Assembly: GCA_040756995.1 (NCBI GenBank)
Contig: JBFLYK010000007.1
Location: 1-64,000 of the forward strand
Reading direction: 5' to 3'
DNA from: BP-133 sp040756995
GTDB lineage: Bacteria; Actinomycetota; Acidimicrobiia; IMCC26256; BP-133
DNA length: 64,000 nucleotides
How positions within the stretch are numbered: the stretch's first letter is position 1; each line of letters opens with the position of its first letter. The notes under the pieces are model-generated. The model had not been told where the DNA came from and did not search any database. It saw nothing but the letters and a program-made list of their open reading frames with translations. A program made the position numbers and the translations under genes. Of the stretch, positions 42,462 to 51,058 are shown piece by piece.

Positions 42462-42913
42462 TGGACCTCCCCGAACTTCTCGAACAGCGGCGCGACCGCC
42501 GGGGCGAGCCCAGCCGGTGCCTCGTCGCGGTACCAGGTGAGGGTGCGGGTGACGAAGCGCCACTGGTCGGTGTGGACGAGCTCGTCGGTGTAACGGCCGC
42601 TGCCCATGATGCTCCAGGCGCCGGCGGCGTTGGCGATGACGGCAAAGTCGCTCACGGCCGTGGCCCGGTCACCATCGATGTCGATGGCGGAGTTGAACGT
42701 CAGATGTTTGGCGCCGACACCGAACCCATCGAGGACGCCCAGTAGGCCTTCGCCGTAGTGCCGCAGATTGGCGCGGCCTCGGATGGTGCCGAGTCCGGGG
42801 GCGATGAATGCCCCGTCCGGCTCGAACAGTTCCGCCCACTCCTCGAGACGTCCGTCATCGATGGTGTGGCAGTACTGGGCAATGGTCCGGGCGGCGCCGG
42901 CGCTGTTCGACAT
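42458..42913 (-). CDS. SnoaL/NTF2-like protein, possible oxygenase beta subunit
   Basis: 151 aa from an ATG with AGGAGG upstream. NTF2-like fold: ARTIAQYCHTIDDGRLEEWA, LFEPDGAFIAPG, IRGRANLRHYGEG, and GSGRYTDELVHTDQWRFV. Ring-hydroxylating dioxygenase beta subunits share this fold, and its position directly before the alpha subunit fits that role; a free-standing SnoaL-like isomerase or dehydratase is the alternative. It is the first gene of the operon. Confidence 0.8.
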   Translation of the reverse strand: MSNSAGAARTIAQYCHTIDDGRLEEWAELFEPDGAFIAPGLGTIRGRANLRHYGEGLLGVLDGFGVGAKHLTFNSAIDIDGDRATAVSDFAVIANAAGAWSIMGSGRYTDELVHTDQWRFVTRTLTWYRDEAPAGLAPAVAPLFEKFGEVQ

Positions 42914-43094
42914 GGAGCCTCCTCCGCTTCGCAAGGGCGCGACACGAGGAGGCCAGCCGGATGCCTTGTCCGCCAACGGTTCCCCCCGTGCGGAGCTGAC
43001 CATACCGACCGCCGCCGCGCTCCCCATAGGGTCCGGAGGACAACGGCGTCGTCGTGCGCTGGGGCGGTGCCACAGCGCGGTCGACGCCGTCGGC

Positions 43095-44411
43095 TTATGA
43101 CCCCGGCTGGTGGCGACCCCGGCGGATGACGCCGGAGAGCAGCAGCGCCACTTCGAGTTCGAGGCGTCGTTCGTCGACCGGTCGGCCGAGGAGTTGTTCC
43201 GCCTGGCGGACCCGGTAGGCGACGGTGTTCTCGTGAATACCGAGGCGGCTGGCGGTCCGCTTGGGACTGAAGTGTTCGTGGAGGTAGGTCCGCACCGTGG
43301 CGGCCAGCCGGAGGGTGGCGTCGTCGTCGCCGGCCAGTGGACCGAGCTCGGCTTCGACGAACCGGCGGGCCTGCTCGAGGTCGACGGTGCTCAGGGCGAC
43401 GAGGGCCACGTCGTCGTACTCGGTGACGGCGGCGGGTCGCCGTTCGCCGAGGCCGGCGACCCGAGCGGCTTCGACGGCTTCGAGATGGCTGCGGCGGAAC
43501 CCGTCGAGGCCGGACCGGGCGGATCCGAAAGCGACGTGCGCCGCGGCGAGCTCTCCCCGGACCGGCTGGGCCGACAGTCGACGCCGAACGTTCGCCGTTG
43601 GCACGGCGCGGTCCGGCTCGGTGGCGACCCACCCGGCCACGAGCGACGGGCCGCGAGGGACGAGCAGCGGTTCTTCGCTGCTCAGTTCGGCGGCAATGCC
43701 GGCCGCGTGGCGTTCCAGCCCGTCGAGGGGATCGTCGCCGGCGGACGACCAGACAACGAACGCCCGGTGGGTTCGGCTCAGGTCGTAGCCGAGCCGTTCG
43801 CTGCCGGCCCGCTGGTCCGGGCCACGCCCGTCGAGAAGCGCCTGGACCACCTCGGCCCGAGCCGCGGCCCGGCTGCGCAGCCAACGGTCGCGCTCGGCCA
43901 CGTATTCCGTGGCCCAGTGAGCGTAGAGGCTGTCCATGTAGGCGAAAAGAAACTCGTGGACGAGTCCCATGGCGTCGACGAGCACCGTGGCGTCGGTGGC
44001 CCGTTCCCGCATGTCGGCCAGCCAGTCGTGCCACAGCAGGGCGGCGCCCACGTGGCCGATGCGGACCAGAGTCTCGACCGACATGCCCGCCCGGGCGCAG
44101 TGTCGGGCGAAGGCGCCCGACGCGGGCGGGAAGGCGACGTCGGCGGGGTCCAGACCCTCCCGCATCATCGACAGCATCATGTGGATGTTGGACTCGGCGG
44201 AGTCCACGGCGGCGGCGAAGACGTCGGGTTGGTAGACCTCGGGTATCGTTTCGCCGGCCCGGCGGCACAACTCGACGGCCGCCGTCCGCAGGTCGCCGGA
44301 CAACGCTTCGGCCATCGGCCTGACGACGTCGTGCCAGCCCGCCCCGATGGTCACCCAGGCGCCTCGGGAGCCGCCGAGACGGCGGGCCCCTCCCCCGTCC
44401 TGACCCCCCAT
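43095..44411 (-). CDS. PucR/CdaR-type transcriptional regulator
   Basis: 438 aa from the ATG at 44411. The C-terminal PucR helix-turn-helix is clear: VRTYLHEHFSPKRTASRLGI then HENTVAYRVRQAEQLLGRPV. Before it lies a GGDEF-like middle region and an N-terminal helical sensor region (about 1-180). Such proteins activate catabolic genes on binding substrate. It lies between the liv operon and the Rieske operon, on the same strand as both, and could control either. Confidence 0.85.
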   Translation of the reverse strand: MGGQDGGGARRLGGSRGAWVTIGAGWHDVVRPMAEALSGDLRTAAVELCRRAGETIPEVYQPDVFAAAVDSAESNIHMMLSMMREGLDPADVAFPPASGAFARHCARAGMSVETLVRIGHVGAALLWHDWLADMRERATDATVLVDAMGLVHEFLFAYMDSLYAHWATEYVAERDRWLRSRAAARAEVVQALLDGRGPDQRAGSERLGYDLSRTHRAFVVWSSAGDDPLDGLERHAAGIAAELSSEEPLLVPRGPSLVAGWVATEPDRAVPTANVRRRLSAQPVRGELAAAHVAFGSARSGLDGFRRSHLEAVEAARVAGLGERRPAAVTEYDDVALVALSTVDLEQARRFVEAELGPLAGDDDATLRLAATVRTYLHEHFSPKRTASRLGIHENTVAYRVRQAEQLLGRPVDERRLELEVALLLSGVIRRGRHQPGS

Positions 44412-44523
44412 GGCCAGAGCGTACCGCGCGCTCGCCGGGACTCCGGGCGGACGATGCGCGGTCGCTGGCCATCGCATCGCCCACGAAACCCGGGCATGCG
44501 GCCAGGCCGGGGCGGGCGGGCCG

Positions 44524-45246
44524 TCACCGCACCCCGAGGTACAGGTCGGCCAGCCGGTCGGGGCCTCCCAGGTCGGCCATCGCGCCGGCGCCGACAACGC
44601 GGCCCTGCTCGAGCAGGTAGACCCGGTCGACGGCGGCCGCGATGAAGTGAGGGCTCTGTTCGACGAGGATGACGGCGACGCCGTCGGCTCGCAGCGTCAC
44701 CAGTCCGTCAACCAGCTGGTGGACGATCACCGGCGCGAGACCAGCCGACATCTCGTCGATGACGAGCACCCGAGCGCCGGTGACGAGCGCCCGGCCGACG
44801 GCCAGCATCTGCTGCTCACCACCGGACAGGTGGCCCGCCGCCTGGCGTTGCCGCTGCGCCAGCCGGGGGAACAATTCGAAGACCTGGTCCAACGACACGG
44901 CGTTGCCGCGCTGGCCGCGCCGGCCCGCCAGGGCGGCCACTTCGAGGTTGTCCCGGACCGTCATGGCGCCGAAGACGTGGCGGCCCTCGGGGACGTGGAC
45001 CAGCCCGGCGGCGACCCGCTTCCACGGCGAGAGGCGGCCGAGACTCCGGCCGTCCAGCGTGATGGTGCCCCGCCACACCGGCAACGTTCCCGACAGCGCT
45101 CGCAACAGCGTTGTTTTGCCGGCGCCGTTGGCGCCGAGCACGCCGACGATCTCTCCGGCGGCGGCGGTGAGGGACACCCCGCGCAGAACCGGCGCCGGTC
45201 CGTACCCTCCGTCGAGCCCGTCGACCTGCAACAGCGGCGGCGTCAC
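44524..45246 (-). CDS. livF: Branched-chain-amino-acid-type ABC transporter ATPase LivF
   Basis: 240 aa from a GTG. Walker A GANGAGKTT (about 37-45), the LivF-typical HVPEGRHVFGAMTVRDNL, the signature LSGGEQQMLAVGRAL and Walker B VLVIDEMSAGLAP. It powers import of branched-chain amino acids or, in this family, also aromatic acids, urea or amides. Coupled to livG by a GTGA overlap. In some family ATPases the Walker B Glu is followed by PS; here it reads EMS. Confidence 0.93.
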   Translation of the reverse strand: MTPPLLQVDGLDGGYGPAPVLRGVSLTAAAGEIVGVLGANGAGKTTLLRALSGTLPVWRGTITLDGRSLGRLSPWKRVAAGLVHVPEGRHVFGAMTVRDNLEVAALAGRRGQRGNAVSLDQVFELFPRLAQRQRQAAGHLSGGEQQMLAVGRALVTGARVLVIDEMSAGLAPVIVHQLVDGLVTLRADGVAVILVEQSPHFIAAAVDRVYLLEQGRVVGAGAMADLGGPDRLADLYLGVR

Positions 45247-46004
45247 GCCGACCGTCCAAGGTACGCCTCGACGACGGCGGGGTGGCGCTGCACCTCGGCC
45301 GGCGGGCCGTCAACCAGGATGCGGCCTTGGGCCAGCACCGCGACGCGGTCGCAGAGCTCCATGACGAAGCGGACGTCATGGGCCACGAGCAGGATGCTCG
45401 TTCCGGCCGCCCGTTCCCGCCGCAGCACCGCCCCCAGCCGGGTGGTCTCGGCCGGATCGAGGCCGGTGGTGGGTTCGTCGAGGAGCATCAGCCGCGGTTC
45501 GAGGGCCAGCACGCCGGCCAGCTCCACGAACCGGGCCGCGGCAAACGACAGGTCTTCCACCCGCCGGTCGAGGTGCTCGGCGACGTCGAAGGCGGCGGCC
45601 GCCTCGGTTGCCCGAGCCCGGAGGCGGCGTTCGGCGCGCCACCAGCGGCGGGGGCGGATGGCCACGTCGACGCTGAGGTACCCGGCCGACAGGTGCTGTG
45701 CGGCCAGAAGGTTGGTGAGCACGGTCTCCGTCGGCATGAGGCCGAGATTCTGAAAGTTGCGACCGATGCCGAGCGCGGCGCGAGCCGGTGCCGGCAAGGC
45801 GCTCACGTCACGGCCGTCGAAGTGGACGGTGCCCCAGTCCGGTCGGCGCAAACCGGAAATGGCGTTGAACAGCGTGCTCTTGCCGGCGCCGTTCGGCCCG
45901 ATGAGACCGACGATGCCGCCGTCGGGCACGGCCAGGGACACGCCGGTCAGGACGCGCAACCCGCCGAACGCGACATGGACGTCGTCGACCTCGAGGAGAT
46001 TCAC
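45243..46004 (-). CDS. livG: Branched-chain-amino-acid-type ABC transporter ATPase LivG
   Basis: 253 aa from a GTG. Walker A GPNGAGKST (about 38-46), LivG-specific GIGRNFQNLGLMPTETVLTN, signature-like LSFAAARFVELAGVLAL (the canonical LSGGQ is altered to LSFAA, as in several LivG proteins), Walker B LMLLDEPTTGLDP. It pairs with LivF on the cytoplasmic face. GTGA overlaps join it to livM and livF. Confidence 0.92.
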   Translation of the reverse strand: MNLLEVDDVHVAFGGLRVLTGVSLAVPDGGIVGLIGPNGAGKSTLFNAISGLRRPDWGTVHFDGRDVSALPAPARAALGIGRNFQNLGLMPTETVLTNLLAAQHLSAGYLSVDVAIRPRRWWRAERRLRARATEAAAAFDVAEHLDRRVEDLSFAAARFVELAGVLALEPRLMLLDEPTTGLDPAETTRLGAVLRRERAAGTSILLVAHDVRFVMELCDRVAVLAQGRILVDGPPAEVQRHPAVVEAYLGRSA

Positions 46005-48370
46005 CGCTCAGCGACCACGGTGGCGGGGTTGGGCGCACCAGCGGGCTGCCCCCGGCCGCTGGCCGCTCGGGGCCGCAGCACCGCCGGGCCGCGACCGGCC
46101 GACATGTCGTCCGAGACGTCGGCTTCCGAGCTGGCGTCGACGGTGTGGTCGCCCCCGAGCACGTGTTCAAGGAGCCGCTGCGTGCGGGTGAGACGGTCCC
46201 GGATGAGCAGACCGACGCCGAGCAGGACGAGACCGAGTCCCCCGACGCCGCCCGAGATCAGCTCCTGGTTCTGGATCCAGACCTCGTCGGTGTTGCCGGC
46301 GTGATACCAGGCCAGTGCGACGGCCACGAAGCCGGACCCGACGGCGGCGGTGCCGGCCACCAAGCCGATGCCGATCGGTTCTGGTTTCCGGACCGGCCCC
46401 CGGCGCGTCGCCGCCCGTCCGAGCATGCTGCGCAGGCGATCCATGGCGTGGCGTCCTCCTCCGTTGAGTCCCGCCTGGTAGCGGGTGATGGTGGCGATCA
46501 GCGCGATGGGGCCCCCGTAGACGACGAGGGCGTCGGCGCCGGCGGCGAAGAGCCGCCCGCCTTCGAGGATGACGGCGGCGGCCGCAACTCCGCCGACGTA
46601 ACCCGGTCCGGCGAGCACGGCGACGACGAGGTAGGTGAGCGACAGGGTGGCCGGGAAGGCGGCGGCGGTGAGGTGCTGCACCCAGACGACGGTGAGCGCA
46701 CCGGCCAGGCCGGCGAACGCCCCGGAGCATGCGTAGGCCAGAATCCGGCACCGGACGACAGGAATCCCGAAGGCGGCGGCGGCATCGGGTTGGTCCCGCA
46801 CCCAGAACCACGCCCGGGCGAGGCGGGAGTGGAGCAGCATCCACGTGGCGATCGCGGCGACGACGACGACGGCCACGACGACGGGATAGAGCGACCGGGT
46901 GGTCTCGAACCGGAAGGGTCCGAGAGCGGGCACGGCGGCGGTGCGGCCACCGGCCGTGCCGACCAGCCAGGCTTTGGTGAAGAAGAACCGGTCGATGGCC
47001 ACGCCGGCGGCGAGGGTGACCAGCGTGACTTGGAGGCCCTGCGCCCGCAACGTCGGCAGGGCGATGATCGCGCCGGCCAGCGTGCCGACCGCCACACCGA
47101 CGGGGAGCAGCAGAAGCGGCGAGATGCCGTGCCCCTCCGACAGTTTGATGACGACGAAGGCGGGCAGGCCGATGACCGCGGCGTGGGCCAGGGAGAGTTG
47201 CCCGGCCCAGTTGACGAGCACGTGGAGACCGACGGCGGCGACCGCGAAGATCAGGACCAGTCCCGCCTTGTAGATGGTGACCTCACTGGCCAGCAGCGGC
47301 AGCAGGGTCACGGCAAGAGCCGCCGCCGCCCCGCCGACCGCCTGGCTGCGGCGGTCGAGGGCGCGAGGCGGAATCTCGACCCGTCGTCGCAGCGGGGTCG
47401 CGAACAGCAGACCGGCCAAGGCGACGAGGACCACGGCGACGACGCCCGCCGCCGGCGGGGATGCGACGCGCCGTTTCGCGACTGTGTTGTGGGGCTGCCC
47501 GGTGGTGGCGGCGCCGTCGTCGGAGGCAACGCCGCTCGCTGCGTCGGGCTCGTCGGCGGCGCCGGGTTCGTCCGGGTCAAGGCCGGGGTTGGTCTGGGCC
47601 GAACCATCGTTGACGTCGTAGCCCACCGGCGGAGAGGCGTCGACGGCGGGGCCAGCTAGCGGGTTCGATCCCAGCGCCGCCGGGATGGGCACCGGTACGG
47701 AGAGATCCGCCGCCGGAATGCCGGCACCAGCCGAGGGCGCACCGGCCGCGGCCGGTGTGCTGCCCTCCCCCGGGGGAGGCGGCGGACCGAGCGGTGGGGC
47801 TGGCGCAACTCCGGGGGTCAGGCGGGTCCGGGTTGCGTCGAGGACCAGGCGCCAGGACTCGGCCGAACCGGTTGGGACGTCGGCCAACAGCGCCACTCCG
47901 GATGGTGCACCGGCCGCCCAGTGGGAGGCGAACGCTCCCAGCGGGACGGTCCACGTCGGCGTTTCGTTGTCTGCCGTCGGGGTTCGCTCGACGCCGACCC
48001 GCACGGCGCAGTCGACTGGCGGTGCCTCGTCGGCGGGCAGTTCGCCACCGGCGGTCAGGGTCCCGGCCAGCGCGCAGGCCACGAGTCGGGCGGAGTCGGG
48101 CAGGAGCCCGTCGGCGGCTTCGGTGACGACGAGGTCGGTGGCCGAGCCGTCCGGGTCGAGGGCGACGAACGAGCGGGCCTGCTCGGCGCCGGCCAGGACG
48201 GCGACGTAGAGCCGGTCGGCGGCGGGGACAAAGGTGGGGACGGCGCCGGTGCGGGTCCAGCCTTGCAAACGCACGCCGGACGCCGCGCTGCCAGCCGGTC
48301 GGGAGACGAGCGGGACGGCGCCGGCCACTGCGGCCACGGTGACGGCGACGAGAAGGCGGCGGCCGACCAT
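46001..48370 (-). CDS. livM: LivM-type ABC permease with large extracytoplasmic N-terminal domain
   Basis: 789 aa, over twice the family size (about 300-350). Residues 1-30 are a signal-anchor. About 31-185 form a beta-rich domain (GWTRTGAVPTFVPAADRLYVAV, TWTVPLGAFASHWA); 186-305 are a Pro/Ala/Asp-rich linker. The LivM permease core begins near 307 (LVNWAGQLSLAHAAVIGLPAF, FVVIKLSEGHG, ARAWFWVRDQPDAAAAFGIP). After it come two further membrane helices and a disordered tail. It forms the channel with LivH. ATG shares a base with the livH stop. Confidence 0.85.
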   Translation of the reverse strand: MVGRRLLVAVTVAAVAGAVPLVSRPAGSAASGVRLQGWTRTGAVPTFVPAADRLYVAVLAGAEQARSFVALDPDGSATDLVVTEAADGLLPDSARLVACALAGTLTAGGELPADEAPPVDCAVRVGVERTPTADNETPTWTVPLGAFASHWAAGAPSGVALLADVPTGSAESWRLVLDATRTRLTPGVAPAPPLGPPPPPGEGSTPAAAGAPSAGAGIPAADLSVPVPIPAALGSNPLAGPAVDASPPVGYDVNDGSAQTNPGLDPDEPGAADEPDAASGVASDDGAATTGQPHNTVAKRRVASPPAAGVVAVVLVALAGLLFATPLRRRVEIPPRALDRRSQAVGGAAAALAVTLLPLLASEVTIYKAGLVLIFAVAAVGLHVLVNWAGQLSLAHAAVIGLPAFVVIKLSEGHGISPLLLLPVGVAVGTLAGAIIALPTLRAQGLQVTLVTLAAGVAIDRFFFTKAWLVGTAGGRTAAVPALGPFRFETTRSLYPVVVAVVVVAAIATWMLLHSRLARAWFWVRDQPDAAAAFGIPVVRCRILAYACSGAFAGLAGALTVVWVQHLTAAAFPATLSLTYLVVAVLAGPGYVGGVAAAAVILEGGRLFAAGADALVVYGGPIALIATITRYQAGLNGGGRHAMDRLRSMLGRAATRRGPVRKPEPIGIGLVAGTAAVGSGFVAVALAWYHAGNTDEVWIQNQELISGGVGGLGLVLLGVGLLIRDRLTRTQRLLEHVLGGDHTVDASSEADVSDDMSAGRGPAVLRPRAASGRGQPAGAPNPATVVAER

Positions 48371-49257
48371 CAGTACGCCGACCGGACAAGCCCGCCGGGC
48401 CGGGCCAGCATGAGCAGGACGACGAACAGGGCGATGGCGCCGTCGGTGATGCCGGACACCGGCGCCTGATAACCGATGACCCCTTCGGCGATTCCGAGGA
48501 GAACCCCGGCGGTGAAGGCGCCACCGAGGCTGGTGAACCCGCCGACCAGCGCGGCGGCCAAGGCGCGGATGGTCAGTGTGGTCATGAACAGCACGTTGAA
48601 CGGCACGAGTGGAGCGATGAGGACGGCAGAGAGGGCGGCGAGACTCCCGGCCAGGGCCCAGGTCGCCACCGACGTGCGGTTGACGTTGACGCCGACGAGG
48701 CCGGCGGCGTAGGGGTCGAGCGCCGTGGCCCGTAGCCGCAGCCCGAAGGCGCTGTAGCGGTACAACGCCGCCAGCCCGGCGAGGACGGCGACGCTGACGG
48801 CAAGGATGAGGAGTTGTCCGGGGACGATCCGCACCCCGGCGAGCTCGATGCCCGGCCCGTCGACGACCGGTTTGACGTAGCGGGCGGACAGCCCCCATCG
48901 GCGGATGGCGTAGGTGAGGAACAGAGCCCCGAGCGCGAAGGTGCCGACGAGGGCCCGGATCCGGGGTGCGTCCCGCAGGGGCCGAGCGACCAGGATCTCG
49001 GCGGCGGCGCCGAGGGCGGCGCCGATGACGACGGCGGCCGGAAGCGCAACGAGGAGACCCCGGTCGGCGGCGCCGAGGCTGACGGCGGCCGCGCCGGTCC
49101 CGAACCGCAGATCGCTGAAGAGGAAGGCGGCCAGCATCCCGGTCTCGCCGTAGGCGAAGTTGATGACCCGCGAGCCGCGATAGACGACGACCAGCCCGAC
49201 GGCGAGCAGGCCGTAGACCAGACCGACGAAGAAGCCGTTGACGACAACGGTGCTCAT
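48370..49257 (-). CDS. livH: Branched-chain-amino-acid-type ABC permease LivH
   Basis: 295 aa from the ATG at 49257 (ATGA overlap with the binding-protein gene). It starts VVNGFFVGLVYGLLAVGLVVVY, has the family motif RVINFAYGETGMLAAFLFSD, and the inner EAA-like loop FGLRLRATALDPYAAGLVGV, with about eight membrane helices. It pairs with LivM to form the membrane channel. The normal family length contrasts with the enlarged LivM. Confidence 0.93.
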   Translation of the reverse strand: MSTVVVNGFFVGLVYGLLAVGLVVVYRGSRVINFAYGETGMLAAFLFSDLRFGTGAAAVSLGAADRGLLVALPAAVVIGAALGAAAEILVARPLRDAPRIRALVGTFALGALFLTYAIRRWGLSARYVKPVVDGPGIELAGVRIVPGQLLILAVSVAVLAGLAALYRYSAFGLRLRATALDPYAAGLVGVNVNRTSVATWALAGSLAALSAVLIAPLVPFNVLFMTTLTIRALAAALVGGFTSLGGAFTAGVLLGIAEGVIGYQAPVSGITDGAIALFVVLLMLARPGGLVRSAY

Positions 49258-50900
49258 CGCACCGGCAGCATCCGGTGGGGTCGCCGGACGACCGCCGGCC
49301 GGGAGGCGGCACTGGCCGGGGCCCCGGCCCCGGAACCGGACGCCTGGGGCGTGGCCGCCGTGAACCGCTCCTGCGGAGGACCCATCGACTTCCACGTCCA
49401 GTCAGCGTTGCAGCACACCACCGGCCACGAGGCGTGGGTGCCGAGGACGTTTCCCGGGCCCCAGGTGATCGGCGGGAAGATCGCCGTTTCGAATCCCTTC
49501 ATCGACTCCATCCCTGCGCGGAGCGTGGTGGTGGTGGGCATCGGGCCCGCCCGTCTGAGGACCTCCTCCATGACGAGACCCTCTCCGTAGAACAGGAGCG
49601 CCTCCCCGTCGGCCGACTGGGGCCGGTCGATGCCCCGCTGCCGCTTCTTGGCCATGAAGGCGGCGAAGGCGGGCGTGTCGACCGTGGTGGTCATCTTGAG
49701 GCCGAGGACCCCCTTGGCGGTGTCCCGGGCGGCCTGGGTCTCGATGTCGTAGATCCAGCCGCCGCCGGTCCACTTGGGTCGGTAGTTCAAAGCCGCGGCG
49801 TCGCGCAGAACGCCGACGGACTCGATCCCGGAGAGGATCGTGACGTGCTGCGCGCCGGCGTCCCGCAGCCGCAACAGCTGCGGGGCGAACGACGTCTGTG
49901 TCGGCTCGATCTTCTCGACGCCGACGATGTTGAGCCCGCGGGCCTTGGCTTCTTTGAGGTAGGCGTCCTTCATGACGGCGAACGCCAGCGGTGTCGAGGC
50001 GATGAGCCCGACCTTCTTCCCTTTGTCCCCGGCCATGTTCTCGATGACGCTGGGGAGGCTGGTGCCGAAGTCCGATGACGACGCGACGATCGAGAAGGAC
50101 GACCGCCAGGCGGGGTTGGGGTTGGACAACCAGCCGAAGTTCAAGAATCCGGCCTTGTCGAGGCAGTTGGCGGCGGAGTCGTTGCCTTCACCGGTGCCTT
50201 CTCCGATGACGGCCATGAAGGTCCCGTTACTCACCGCCTGCTTGCAGGCCGCGATGCCGCCCTCCACCGTTTCGGCATGGTCGACCCGCTTCACCACGAC
50301 TTTGCGGTTGTGGATGCCACCTCGGGCGTTGACGTCCTCCACCCAGGTGAGGAACCCCTCTTCGAACATCGGGGTGATGATGGCTCCGTAGGGACCACTG
50401 AAACTTCCGATGAAGCTGATGGCGATGGCGTCGTTCGACACGCCAACCGCCGATCCGGACGGCCGGGCCGGTGTTCCGGGCGTCGCCGGAGAGCCGCCGG
50501 CCGGACCCGTCGCGGAACCGGCTACCGGGGCGGGCCCGCCTCCGGCCGTCGGGGAGCCGTCGGGAGTCGCCGGACCCCTGGTCGCCGCGGCGGGCCCTGA
50601 CGATCGCCCGGTCGTCCGGCGGCTGCCGCCGGAGCCGAGACCCGGCGTGGCGGCGCCTCCCACCGCGCTGGGGGCGACCGAACTGGTGGCCGCCGTCGGC
50701 CCGGGGTCAGAGCCGGTCGGCTCCTCGCTGGGCGTTGCGCCGACGGAATGGTCCTGTGCCGCCGGATTCTGAGCGGACCCCGGGACGGCTTGGCCCTCTG
50801 GGGCCGCTGAGACCGTTTCGTTGCGTGGCGTGGTGACTGAACAACTCGACGCCACCAGCACGGCGGCGGCCACCGCTGCGGTGCGCATCCCTCGTCGCAT
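49254..50900 (-). CDS. livK: Lipoprotein substrate-binding protein of the liv transporter
   Basis: 548 aa from the ATG at 50900. Signal peptide with lipobox-like VASSC (Cys20). Residues about 21-148 are a long Pro/Ser/Gly/Thr/Ala linker, far longer than in typical homologues. The rest is a type I periplasmic binding fold (Peripla_BP_6): ISFIGSFSGPYGAIITPMF, AVIGEGTGEGNDSAANCLDK, VTILSGIESVGVLRDAAAL. It captures the solute outside; the neighbouring Rieske cluster suggests an aromatic or related acid, which is inference. First gene of the liv operon. Confidence 0.88.
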   Translation of the reverse strand: MRRGMRTAAVAAAVLVASSCSVTTPRNETVSAAPEGQAVPGSAQNPAAQDHSVGATPSEEPTGSDPGPTAATSSVAPSAVGGAATPGLGSGGSRRTTGRSSGPAAATRGPATPDGSPTAGGGPAPVAGSATGPAGGSPATPGTPARPSGSAVGVSNDAIAISFIGSFSGPYGAIITPMFEEGFLTWVEDVNARGGIHNRKVVVKRVDHAETVEGGIAACKQAVSNGTFMAVIGEGTGEGNDSAANCLDKAGFLNFGWLSNPNPAWRSSFSIVASSSDFGTSLPSVIENMAGDKGKKVGLIASTPLAFAVMKDAYLKEAKARGLNIVGVEKIEPTQTSFAPQLLRLRDAGAQHVTILSGIESVGVLRDAAALNYRPKWTGGGWIYDIETQAARDTAKGVLGLKMTTTVDTPAFAAFMAKKRQRGIDRPQSADGEALLFYGEGLVMEEVLRRAGPMPTTTTLRAGMESMKGFETAIFPPITWGPGNVLGTHASWPVVCCNADWTWKSMGPPQERFTAATPQASGSGAGAPASAASRPAVVRRPHRMLPVR

Positions 50901-51058
50901 GTTCCCCCCTGCATCGTCCCGGCATGCCGGCCGAGCGTTCGCCCGACCGTATGCGCCTTGGTACGGCGCGAGGTAGGTCTCTGACAACAAGTGGCCGCCC
51001 CCCTATTGGGGCCCCGCCACCAGACGGGGCGGTCACGGGGCTCCAAGTTCGGGATCGG

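Noticed and set aside
48371..49312. Extension of livM to an 1103-residue protein
   Set aside because: The upstream part is antisense-like low-complexity code over livH; livM starts at the ATG at 48370 that overlaps the livH stop.
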